Below are positions 49,456-57,276 of a stretch of 64,000 nt of DNA, piece after piece. This stretch comes from Pseudomonas sp. R5-89-07. Lineage in GTDB: Bacteria; Pseudomonadota; Gammaproteobacteria; Pseudomonadales; Pseudomonadaceae. The notes beneath the pieces are model-generated. The model was not told the origin of the DNA. It did no database searches and was given only the letters and a program-made list of their open reading frames with translations. A program made the position numbers and the translations under genes. The number at the start of each line of letters is the position of its first letter. Positions within the stretch are counted from its first letter, which is position 1. The stretch covers positions 2,108,001-2,172,000 of the forward strand of contig NZ_CP027727.1 in assembly GCF_003851685.1 (NCBI RefSeq). Reading direction: 5' to 3'.

Positions 49456-50349
49456 ATGTTCGACTGGAATGACCTGCGGTTTTTTCTCGAATTGCAGCGC
49501 AGCGGCCGCTTGCTCACCGCCGCACAACGCTTGAAAACCACGCATGCCACTGTGGCCCGGCATATCGAAGCCATCGAAAAAAGCCTCGGTACTGCGCTGT
49601 TCGTACAGCACGCCCAGGGCTATGAGCTGACGCCGTCCGGTGAGGCCCTGCTCAAGCATGCCGAAGCCATGGAAAACGTGGCGCTGCTGGCGGAAGACGA
49701 ACTCACCCATTCGGCGGCGCCCCTGGGCAAAATTCGTCTCGGTGTGGCGGAGGGCCTGGGGGTGATGTTTCTTGCCGGTCGCATGGGTGGGCTGTTCGAG
49801 CGCTATCCCGGCCTGGAAGTGGAATTGGTGGCGGTGCCGCGCTTTGTCAGCATTCTCAACCGTGAAGCGGAAATCAGCATTCACCTGGAACGCCCCAGCG
49901 TCGATCAATTGGTCACCCGCAAACTCACGGATTATCGCCTGGCGCTGTATGCCAGCCGCGCCTATCTGGAGCGTCATCCACCGATTGAAAAACGCGAAGA
50001 CCTCGCGGCCCATTCATGGATCGACTATGTGGATGATCTGCTGTTCAGCCAGGAACTGAAATTCCTCAGCAGCTTCTGTCGCAATCCCAAGGTGGTCTTC
50101 CACAGCACCAGCGTGATTGCCCAGCACCAGGCTGCGCGGTCGGGTTTGGGGATCGCGGTATTGCCCTGTTTCATGGCGGCGGGCGATGCGGACTTGGTAC
50201 CGTTACTGCCGGGGGAAAGCATCCAGCGCAGCTATTGGATCAGCTCGCGTAGGGAGTTGCATAAGTCGGTGCGGTTGCGCGTGTTGTGGGATTACCTGGT
50301 GGAGATGTGCGCTCGGGAGCAGAAACTATTGCTCGGTGAAGCTGACTGA
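49456..50349 (+). CDS. LysR-family regulator
   Basis: Transcription factor of 297 residues of the group with MFDWNDLRFFLELQRSGRLLTAAQRLKTTHATVARHIEAIEKSLG, and effector domain from about 90. ATG 49456 follows GGAGG at five bases. Divergent from the GMC-MFS genes, which it probably controls; the effector is unknown. Confidence 0.85.
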   Translation: MFDWNDLRFFLELQRSGRLLTAAQRLKTTHATVARHIEAIEKSLGTALFVQHAQGYELTPSGEALLKHAEAMENVALLAEDELTHSAAPLGKIRLGVAEGLGVMFLAGRMGGLFERYPGLEVELVAVPRFVSILNREAEISIHLERPSVDQLVTRKLTDYRLALYASRAYLERHPPIEKREDLAAHSWIDYVDDLLFSQELKFLSSFCRNPKVVFHSTSVIAQHQAARSGLGIAVLPCFMAAGDADLVPLLPGESIQRSYWISSRRELHKSVRLRVLWDYLVEMCAREQKLLLGEAD

Positions 50350-50366
50350 CGCAACCGAATCGAAAA

Positions 50367-50497
50367 GCTGGGAGGGGCTTGCCCCTGATAAGGCAAACAC
50401 CAAACCTGTGGCGAGGGAGCAAGCTCCCTCGCCACAGATGCTTCTCGCTTCTGCTGTTTCTTAACTGACTGGCATCAGGGCTTGCCCCTCCCACATT
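50367..50497. repeat. Nested REP structure (family A within family C)
   Basis: Outer family C halves GGGAGGGGCTTGCCCCTGAT (about 50370) and its complement (about 50474-50496) enclose a compact 32-base family A palindrome at 50406-50437 with arms CTGTGGCGAGGGAGC and a two-base loop. The linker TTAACTGACTGGCATC at about 50461 is the one seen at 12759 and 37488, reversed. Confidence 0.85.
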
Positions 50498-50522
50498 TGG
50501 ACCCTGGTGTGTCAGGCAGCGC

Positions 50523-52382
50523 TTAGAGTTTCACCACCTGATGCACCTGTTCGGCACAGGCGCGGGCTTCGTCAATCAGCTTGCCGAATGCATCGCTGGC
50601 CACTTCATCATGGGTCAACCAGCGCTTCTTCTGACTCAGGCGGTAGTGATAGCGCAGCGTGCCGCCCTCCAGTTTTCCGTCCAGGTCCAGGTCGAACCAG
50701 GGCGAGCGCACCTGGCAGCCGGGAATGGCTTTTTCCATCTGCGCGCCGGTCAGGGTGTAGTGATAGTCATAGGTTTCAGGGTTGCCCAGGTCCAGGTCGG
50801 CCTGTTGCCCCTGACGACGGTAATTGATGTAACCGTCCCAGCGATCTTTCAGGGATGGATCGGTGTAGACATAGTCATTTCCGAGTTTTTCCAGGGCGCG
50901 TTTATCGGTGAGCCGTGCGCTGACGCTGTAGCCGTCGTGCACCACAAATCCCGTGGCCTGGCGGCTGATCTGGCAGTCGCTGATGTCGTTGCCGAAGTTG
51001 GCGCAGATGTCCTGGTCGGTCGCGGTGCTGCCTTGCTCACGGTCGGCGACGCTCAATTGCATCAGCGGCAGGCGACTAAAGGTGACGGTGGCCTCGACCG
51101 CGCCATCGCCTTGTTTGCCGAACTGCACGTGCTTGTCCAGGCGCCCCGCGACTTCTGGGCGTTCCAGCGGAATATGTTCTTCGCGCACCTGGCTCTGGGC
51201 ATCGTTGACCAGCACCCAGCGATCCTGGATGTCGGGCAGGGTCTGGCCGGGTGCGAAGACCGGGTTGGTGGGGTCGAGCCACCACACCTGGCCGTCCACT
51301 TCGGCACGCACGATGGCGTGATTCGGCGCCAGGGTGCCTGGAATCAGCAAGGCCTCGGCCACATCGCCACGGCTGACCCACGCCGTCTCGGCCTTGATGC
51401 CGGCGGCCTTGAGCATTGCCGTGAGCAGGATCGCCAGGTCCTTGCAGTCGCCATAGCCATGCTGCTCGATTTCTTCCAGCTTGAACGGTACATAGCCACG
51501 GTCGGTGGCGCGCCAGTCGCCCAGGTAGCGGTAGTGATCGTTGATGTGCTGCATCAGCGCGGCGACTTGCTCCGCCGGGGCCAGCTTGCTGACAGCGGCA
51601 ACGGCGGCAGCGGCGTGTGCCGGCAGGTTGACGCCGAGAATCTGGTTGTAGCGCTGGGCGAGATCGCCGAAATAGGCCTGGCTATCCAGGGCGCTGCCCA
51701 GTTCCAGGCGCGGGATGTGCAGCAGCGCCGAGCCGGACGGTTCATTGATGTAATTGAGGTAGACCGGCTTTTTTTGCACGACGTCCAGCGTCTTGCCATT
51801 GGCCGAAGGCGTTACCTTGAAGTCGTCGAACAGCTCACTGCGCCAGTGGATCGGCCGTTCAGCGGTGAAGCGCGCCTTGAAACGATCACGGCGGGCCGCG
51901 CTGGGGCCTAACTTGAGTACGTAGTGGAACTGGGTCATCAGCGGCTTGGCGGCGAAATGCTGGCGCACGGTGTAACGAATCTGCGTGCCGACCCGCAGGT
52001 TCGGGAAGGCCAGGGAGGTTTGCTGATCGCGACTGAAACCCTGGTCCGGGTTGGGCGCTGTGCGTGTGTCGATCTGCGTGACCGCCAGGGCGACGGGTTT
52101 GGCGCCAGGCTGGGTGGTTTGCGCGCTGATCACTTCAAAGCTGTCGCCTTCGGAGTAGTCGAAGTCGATGCGCGAGAGCATCTCGCGGCCGTTGGGTTTG
52201 AGGATGGTGTAGTGGTAGGTCGTGGTGCAGTCGGTGCTGGCGTCGCGGTTGAAGTGGCAGTGAAATTCGGTGTCGCTGGCCAGCGGGGCTTCGGCTATGG
52301 GTTGCAGGGCTGCACAGACGGAATGGGAAACCAGCCCCAGACTGATGGCAATCAAAGGGCGATGAAAGAAAAAACGGTACAT
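50523..52382 (-). CDS. Exported DUF3857/transglutaminase-like protein
   Basis: Secreted protein of 619 residues with a signal peptide (about 1-24, ending VCA). N-terminal DUF3857 domain (about 45-235), a transglutaminase-like domain with Cys in YGDCKDLAILLTAMLKAAG, His in NHAIVRAEVDGQVWWLDPT and its Asp, so the cysteine-protease triad is intact, and a C-terminal DUF2569-type/DUF3858 beta region. Role unknown; relatives are periplasmic. ATG 52382 has GAGG seven bases upstream; reading from 52400 is less likely. Confidence 0.82.
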   Translation of the reverse strand: MYRFFFHRPLIAISLGLVSHSVCAALQPIAEAPLASDTEFHCHFNRDASTDCTTTYHYTILKPNGREMLSRIDFDYSEGDSFEVISAQTTQPGAKPVALAVTQIDTRTAPNPDQGFSRDQQTSLAFPNLRVGTQIRYTVRQHFAAKPLMTQFHYVLKLGPSAARRDRFKARFTAERPIHWRSELFDDFKVTPSANGKTLDVVQKKPVYLNYINEPSGSALLHIPRLELGSALDSQAYFGDLAQRYNQILGVNLPAHAAAAVAAVSKLAPAEQVAALMQHINDHYRYLGDWRATDRGYVPFKLEEIEQHGYGDCKDLAILLTAMLKAAGIKAETAWVSRGDVAEALLIPGTLAPNHAIVRAEVDGQVWWLDPTNPVFAPGQTLPDIQDRWVLVNDAQSQVREEHIPLERPEVAGRLDKHVQFGKQGDGAVEATVTFSRLPLMQLSVADREQGSTATDQDICANFGNDISDCQISRQATGFVVHDGYSVSARLTDKRALEKLGNDYVYTDPSLKDRWDGYINYRRQGQQADLDLGNPETYDYHYTLTGAQMEKAIPGCQVRSPWFDLDLDGKLEGGTLRYHYRLSQKKRWLTHDEVASDAFGKLIDEARACAEQVHQVVKL

Positions 52383-52561
52383 GGGCGCCTCGGATGACAC
52401 ATTGAAACACTACCCGACGGGTAGGGAGAAGGCGCCGGATGATAATCGCTCTCAACGGAGAAGGCCAGGATTGTTCGACAATAATTGTGTCTGAAAGGCC
52501 CGTTCTAGAGCCTTTCCTTGATTTGTGTCAGGTCTTTCCGAGTTCGTGTGTGGCTTTTTTT

Positions 52562-53908
52562 CTAGAGAAACCAGCGGTATTCCCGCGCGTGAATTTCTTG
52601 CTGGAACGCCAGATGGTCCTGGCGTTTGTTCTCGCAGTACACGTCGACAAATTCCGCGCCCAGCGTGTCGCGCACAACCTGCTGATGTTGCATGGCGCGC
52701 ACGGCATCAAGCATCTCCACGGGGAAATCGGTGCCGCTGCTGCGGTCCTCGTTCAACGGCGCGATAGGCTCCTGACGGGCTTCAAGGCCGTGCTCCAGAC
52801 CGGCAAGGATTGCCGCCAGCACCAGGTACGGATTGGCGTCGGCGCTGGCCAGGCGATGCTCGATACGCAGGTTGCGTGGGTCGGAATCGGGGATGCGCAC
52901 GCACGCATCACGGTCTTCGAAGCCCCAACTGGCGCGGGTGGCGGCATTGACCGTACCGCCCAGGCGGCGGAAAGCGTTGTGGTTGGGCGAAAAGATCGGC
53001 ATGCAATGGGGTAGCAACGCCAGGCAACCGGCCACGGCGTGGCGCAGCGGCTGTTGCTGGTGCGCCGCCAGCAGGTTGTTGCCGGCGCCGTCATACAGGC
53101 TCACATGCACATGCATGCCACTGCCCGGAAATTGCAGGTAAGGCTTGGCCATGAAGCTGGCGCGATAACCGTGTTTGAGTGCCACGCCCCGCGTGCTGCG
53201 GCAGAACAGGGCGGCCCAGTCGGCGGCGCGCAGAGCGTCTTGCGAATGGCCAAAATTGATTTCGAACTGGCCCGGGCCGATTTCCGCAGTGATCACCGTG
53301 ATATCGATGCCCTGGGCCTTGGCGGTTTGCGCCATGTCATCCAGCACTTCGCTGAAGCGCGACAGCCGCTCGATATGCAGGGTGGGCTGGTCGTCGGCAT
53401 CGTCGCTCAGCGGGTCGCGGGGGAATTGCGGCAGGCCGTTGTCGAGCTTTTTATCGAACAGGTAGAACTCCAGCTCGAACGCCACCACGGGGTGAATGTC
53501 CTTGTGATGCAGGCGCTCCAGCACCCTGGCCAGCACTTCGCGGGGTTCGAATTCGATGGGCGCTTCGGTGCCGTCGGAGGTGATCAGCATCTGCCCCAGC
53601 GGTTGCGATTCCCAGCTCACCGGCTTGAGCGTACCCGGCACCAGGCGTCGATTGGCATCCGGATCGCCGTCGTTGAAGCAGTAATCGCCAATCTTGAACA
53701 AGCCACCCTGGGCGCCCAGCAATACCGCGTTCTGCGGCAGCTTCAACGGGCTGCCGGCGGCGACCTTCTCAAGCATCTCCACCGGGTAGCGCTTGCCGTA
53801 GAAATGCCCCGCAATGTCCAGGGCGATCAGGTCGACGTAGCGCACGTCGGGATGGTTCTGGCGGAAGGCGCGCACTTCGGCCAGCAATGTTGCAGATTGG
53901 CTTTTCAC
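52562..53908 (-). CDS. Glutamine synthetase family protein (PuuA-like)
   Basis: Cytosolic ATP-dependent ligase of 448 residues. GS catalytic blocks: VVAFELEFYLF (metal Glu), AEIGPGQFEINFGHSQDALRAAD, SGMHVHVSLYD, TRASWGFEDRDACVRIP and NPYLVLAAILAGLEHG. It belongs with the gamma-glutamylpolyamine synthetases, not GlnA (470 residues, adenylylation Tyr loop absent). Starts with GTG at 53908; AGGAG nine bases upstream overlaps the stop of the regulator, gap 12 bases. Substrate (putrescine or another amine) is inferred. Confidence 0.85.
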   Translation of the reverse strand: MKSQSATLLAEVRAFRQNHPDVRYVDLIALDIAGHFYGKRYPVEMLEKVAAGSPLKLPQNAVLLGAQGGLFKIGDYCFNDGDPDANRRLVPGTLKPVSWESQPLGQMLITSDGTEAPIEFEPREVLARVLERLHHKDIHPVVAFELEFYLFDKKLDNGLPQFPRDPLSDDADDQPTLHIERLSRFSEVLDDMAQTAKAQGIDITVITAEIGPGQFEINFGHSQDALRAADWAALFCRSTRGVALKHGYRASFMAKPYLQFPGSGMHVHVSLYDGAGNNLLAAHQQQPLRHAVAGCLALLPHCMPIFSPNHNAFRRLGGTVNAATRASWGFEDRDACVRIPDSDPRNLRIEHRLASADANPYLVLAAILAGLEHGLEARQEPIAPLNEDRSSGTDFPVEMLDAVRAMQHQQVVRDTLGAEFVDVYCENKRQDHLAFQQEIHAREYRWFL

Positions 53909-53920
53909 GGGGTTTAGCTC

Positions 53921-54502
53921 CTAGTTGTAAACCCACAGCACGCGGGTGGGCAGGGCGGTCAGGTTGGCGTAGCGACAGTGGGCGAAACTGGCGAGATGGA
54001 AGCTGTCGCCAGGGCCGAGAGTGACCGCATCGGCCTCGCCTTCAACCCACAGCGTCAACTCGCCCTCCAGCACAAAACCGGCCTGTTCGGCACGGTCGCT
54101 CATGGTCTGCTCGCCGCTGTTGGCGCCGGGTGCCAACAGGCTGTCGAGCATCGAAAACGCGCCGTTCATGTTGGGCGAGACGAGGATGTCGGTGATGCCA
54201 TTGGCGTAGTACACCGTGCGCCGCTCGTTGGGCCGCGTGACCCAGTCCACCGCCTTGGGTTTGGGCAGGCTGTAGAAGTACGTGGTCGGCACGTCGAGGG
54301 CGTGGCTGATGGCGGTCAGGTCGGCCACGGTCGGGCGCGACAGGCCACGTTCCACCTGGGAAAGGAAACCCACCGAGCGCTCGATCCTTTGCGCCAATTG
54401 CGCGAGGGTGAGCTTCTTGTGCTTGCGCAAGTCGTGGATCAGGGCCGCGAGGGTGGCGAGTTCATCTTGGGGTGTCATGAAATTCAGTTCGAATAATTTC
54501 AT
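53921..54502 (-). CDS. XRE-cupin regulator, PuuR-like
   Basis: Transcription factor of 193 (or 185) residues: N-terminal XRE helix-turn-helix (KKLTLAQLAQRIERSVGFLSQVERGLSRPTVADL) and a C-terminal cupin (GAFSMLDSLLAPGANSGEQTM to LGPGDSFHLASFAHCRYAN). First gene of a unit with the PuuA-like ligase, so it likely represses amine use. Two start codons are possible (54502 or 54478); neither has a Shine-Dalgarno, and both fall inside copies of the repeat AATTTCATG described separately. Confidence 0.82.
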   Translation of the reverse strand: MKLFELNFMTPQDELATLAALIHDLRKHKKLTLAQLAQRIERSVGFLSQVERGLSRPTVADLTAISHALDVPTTYFYSLPKPKAVDWVTRPNERRTVYYANGITDILVSPNMNGAFSMLDSLLAPGANSGEQTMSDRAEQAGFVLEGELTLWVEGEADAVTLGPGDSFHLASFAHCRYANLTALPTRVLWVYN

Positions 54503-54527
54503 GAAAAATTACAGGATTAATTTCATG
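54476..54527. promoter_or_regulatory. Triple AATTTCATG repeat, possible operator
   Basis: Copies at 54476-54484 (inverted), 54495-54503 and 54519-54527, the latter two being TAATTTCATG spaced 24 bases. They cover the start of the XRE regulator gene, so autoregulation is a natural reading. No protein binding is shown. Confidence 0.5.
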
Positions 54528-54558
54528 GGGGCAATGGGCGGCGAAGTTTGAACTCCCA

Positions 54559-54693
54559 TTGTGGCGAGGGAGCTTGCTCCCGCTGGGCTGCGCAGCAGCC
54601 CCAAAAAAGCCCAGTCGAGGGTTTCCTGAACAAATGCGCTGGCCAGGTTGGGGCAGCTTCGCAGCCCAGCGGGAGCAAGCTCCCTCACCACAA
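54559..54693. repeat. REPIN, family A, beside the RAYT gene
   Basis: Inverted pair with core GTGGCGAGGGAGCTTGCTCC, right arm with one change (CTCACCAC), spacer about 90 bases. It lies 98 bases before the transposase gene. Confidence 0.9.
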
Positions 54694-54790
54694 GGGAGCG
54701 GGGAAACATGCGGAAATTGAGTTGGAGCGCGACCATTTGCAGGCCTGCTAGGTTGAATGAGTCATCCATCCATTCAAGGGCATCAAAGGA

Positions 54791-55249
54791 TTGATTCAAA
54801 GACCCAACTCGCATTTGCTACGGCGTGGTCGTTATTCAGAAGCGGGTCGTGTGTACCTGGTGACGGCCGTGGTTTATCAGCGGCGTCCGGTTTTTGCTGA
54901 CTTGTCTCTGGGCCGGTTATTGGTTGCAGAGCTCAAACGCGCCCACGATGCGGATCTGGTGACTTCCTTGGCCTGGGTGACCATGCCTGATCACCTTCAC
55001 TGGATGTTCGAGCTGCGTGATGCAACGTTGCCGCAAGTGATACAGCAGGTGAAGTCGCGCAGCACACTGACCATCAACCAAGCCTGCGGTACGAAGGGCG
55101 CTTTTTGGCAGAATGGATACCATGATCGCGCGGCCCGAGCCGAAGAGGATCTCGTAAAGATTGCGCGCTACATCATCGCCAATCCATTGCGAGCCGGGCT
55201 GGTCGAGCGTATCGGCGACTACCCGCTCTGGGACGCAGTCTGGCTATAG
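54791..55249 (+). CDS. REP-associated tyrosine transposase (RAYT)
   Basis: Single-copy IS200-like HUH nuclease, 152 residues, that cuts REP hairpins. N-terminal LLRRGRYSEAGRVYLVTAVVYQRRPVF, HUH motif in MPDHLHWMFEL, and a helix carrying the nucleophile Tyr in the C-terminal part (LVKIARYIIANPLRAGLVERIGDYPLWD), the normal RAYT pattern. The TTG at 54791 is the only plausible in-frame start before the conserved N-terminus, since TGA is at 54758; AAAGGA lies almost on it. Flanked by a family A REPIN. No terminal repeats of its own are seen. Confidence 0.88.
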   Translation: MIQRPNSHLLRRGRYSEAGRVYLVTAVVYQRRPVFADLSLGRLLVAELKRAHDADLVTSLAWVTMPDHLHWMFELRDATLPQVIQQVKSRSTLTINQACGTKGAFWQNGYHDRAARAEEDLVKIARYIIANPLRAGLVERIGDYPLWDAVWL

Positions 55250-55347
55250 CTCACTCGCCACGGGGTTTATTGGCAGGGTGTTGATGTGAATGATCCTGCG
55301 CCGCTGCGGTCGGAACCTGGTACGCACCCAAAATTGAAGGAGCACCC

Positions 55348-55656
55348 ATGAAGTCAAAATCTCTCGTTGCCTGTGTTCTCGTTGCTGCAAGCCTGTCTAC
55401 CGCCAGTTTTGTGGTGCAGGCCGGCGATACGCCGCAGGAGACCGTGCAGCCTTCCAACATCAATGCCCGTGATTTGAAAGAAGGCGATCGTGCCCCGGAT
55501 ATCCTGATGCGCAAGGAATCGGCGCTGGGCGACTGGAAAAAACGTGGCCTCAAGCAGCCTGAAGAAGAGAGCCAGTGGGCACGGGTTGGCGACAAGTATG
55601 TGCTGCTCAAGACCACCAACGGCACCATCCTCGAGATCACGCCAGTCAAGAAATAA
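55348..55656 (+). CDS. RcnB-family periplasmic protein
   Basis: Exported protein of 102 residues: signal peptide (1-25, ending VVQAG), then the RcnB motif region (GDRAPDILMRKESALGDWKKRGLKQPEEESQWARVGDKYVLLKTTNGTILEI). E. coli RcnB helps periplasmic nickel/cobalt balance, while this family member's metal binding is not shown. Good ribosome site GAAGGAG. Stands alone between the RAYT and MFS genes. Confidence 0.85.
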   Translation: MKSKSLVACVLVAASLSTASFVVQAGDTPQETVQPSNINARDLKEGDRAPDILMRKESALGDWKKRGLKQPEEESQWARVGDKYVLLKTTNGTILEITPVKK

Positions 55657-55693
55657 TCCTGAACAACCACCTGCTCGTAGCGCCTTTCTTGCG

Positions 55694-55731
55694 TTAAGGT
55701 AACCGGCCGTAAAATGGTCGCGTTACCTTAA
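55694..55731. promoter_or_regulatory. Inverted repeat before the MFS gene
   Basis: Arms TTAAGGTAAC and GTTACCTTAA, ten bases, perfect, 18 bases apart, ending 14 bases before the MFS start. Half-sites two turns apart suit a dimeric repressor; regulator unknown. Confidence 0.45.
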
Positions 55732-55745
55732 AGAAAGAGAGCAGG

Positions 55746-56939
55746 ATGCTTGCAGCGATAAGAAACTACCCCCGCACGGTCAACCTGTTGCTGTCCGCCA
55801 CGTTGCTGCTGACGTTGGCCAAGGCGATCACGTTTCCATACCTGGTCATCTACCTCACCAGCCACTTCGCCCTCGACATCAGCCAGGTTGGCCTGGTGAT
55901 CGGCAGTTCGCTGATTGTCGGCTCGCTGCTCAGCGTTTATGGCGGTTTCCTCGTCGACCGCGTCAACAGTTACCGTTTGCTGCTAGGTTTGAGTCTGGTA
56001 TTTGTGCTGGGCTTTATCGGTACGGTGCTGGCGCAGAACATCTGGGCGTTCTATAGCTGTCTGATCCTGATCAACCTGGCCTATGCGGTCATCGATATCG
56101 CGATCAAGGCCGGTTTCGCCAGCCTGCTGCCGGAGGAGGGACGCAGCGAGGTGTTCTCCATCAAATATACGCTGACCAATATCGGCTACGCTGTGGGGCC
56201 GTTTTTTGGCGCGATGGTGGCGAAGGCGGATATCAGCCTGCCGTTTATTCTGTCGGCGTTATTGGGCGTCGGTTTTTTCCTGCTGTACTGGCGCCTGGGC
56301 GATCGCACACTGACCACTGTCGAGGTCACGCATAAACCGTTGCCGTTCATGGCCGTGGGCCGTGTGCTGCTCAAGGATCACCGCCTGGTGTGCTTCACCG
56401 TCGGTGGTTTGCTCAGTGCCGTGGTATTCGGCCAGTTCACGGCCTACCTGTCGCAATACCTGGTGACGACCACCACCGCCGAATACACCTACACCGTGAT
56501 CAGCGCCGTGCTTACCACCAACGCCGTGCTGGTGATTGCCTTGCAGTATCTGATTGGCCGGCGCATCTCGCACCGTTACTTGAGCCAGTGGCTCATCGCC
56601 GGTTTGGGCATGTTCATGCTGGGTCTGATTGGCTTTGCGTTGTCCACCAGCGTGGTGTGGTGGGTGGTGGCAATGGCGGTGTTTACCGTGGGGGAGATCA
56701 TCGTGTTCCCGGCCGAGTACATGTTTATCGACCGAATCGCGCCTGACGCGCTGAGGGGGATGTATTACGGCGCGCAGAACCTGTCCAATCTCGGCGCCGC
56801 ATTGGGGCCGGTGCTTTGCGGGCTGGTGCTGGCCAGCCTGCCGGCGCATTACATGTTTTATATGCTCGGGGGGTTTATCGTCGGTGGCGGGGTGTTCTAT
56901 TTCATTGGGGCGAAGATGAAGGCAAGTCATCCAGCGTGA
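55746..56939 (+). CDS. MFS transporter (MdtH-like)
   Basis: Twelve-helix carrier of 397 residues, in the multidrug-type MdtH branch: LLLTLAKAITFPYLVIYLTSHFALDISQVGLVIG, GGFLVDRVNSYRLL (motif A), and FPAEYMFIDRIAPDALRGMYYGAQNLSNLGAALGP. Substrate unknown; the operator-like repeat upstream implies control. Its 3' end overlaps the DUF1652 gene on the other strand by 38 bases. Confidence 0.82.
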   Translation: MLAAIRNYPRTVNLLLSATLLLTLAKAITFPYLVIYLTSHFALDISQVGLVIGSSLIVGSLLSVYGGFLVDRVNSYRLLLGLSLVFVLGFIGTVLAQNIWAFYSCLILINLAYAVIDIAIKAGFASLLPEEGRSEVFSIKYTLTNIGYAVGPFFGAMVAKADISLPFILSALLGVGFFLLYWRLGDRTLTTVEVTHKPLPFMAVGRVLLKDHRLVCFTVGGLLSAVVFGQFTAYLSQYLVTTTTAEYTYTVISAVLTTNAVLVIALQYLIGRRISHRYLSQWLIAGLGMFMLGLIGFALSTSVVWWVVAMAVFTVGEIIVFPAEYMFIDRIAPDALRGMYYGAQNLSNLGAALGPVLCGLVLASLPAHYMFYMLGGFIVGGGVFYFIGAKMKASHPA

Positions 56940-57174
56940 GCTTGCCGACATTGTTGCTTTGCAGTTCATAGCGTAACTCGTCCACCATTTTCGCCACTTC
57001 CTGCGGGGTCTGCAGCCGGTTGGTACTGATCCCGGTGACCACCAGGTCGACTCGTCCGGTTTCGGCGTCGAAGACCTTGAGGGTCAGGGACGCATCCCGG
57101 CACAGGGTGAACTCGCAGGTCAGTGGCGACAGGCCTTCTTCGATGCAATTTCGCAGTTGAGAGAGGGTAAACAT
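56902..57174 (-). CDS. DUF1652 family protein
   Basis: Small protein of 90 residues of a family almost limited to Pseudomonas: MFTLSQLRNCIEEGLSPLTCEFTLC, GRVDLVVTGISTNRL and VAKMVDELRYEL. No signal peptide; no known function. AAGGAG precedes ATG. Its last 38 bases overlap the end of the opposite MFS gene. Confidence 0.85.
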   Translation of the reverse strand: MFTLSQLRNCIEEGLSPLTCEFTLCRDASLTLKVFDAETGRVDLVVTGISTNRLQTPQEVAKMVDELRYELQSNNVGKLTLDDLPSSSPQ

Positions 57175-57276
57175 GCAGGCTCCTTCAAGGCACAGATACG
57201 ATGCCTAGAAGGTTATTGACTGCCCTGGCGTCTCATAAGGCGAATTCGCACTAACTGCACTAGTGCATTTGCACTC

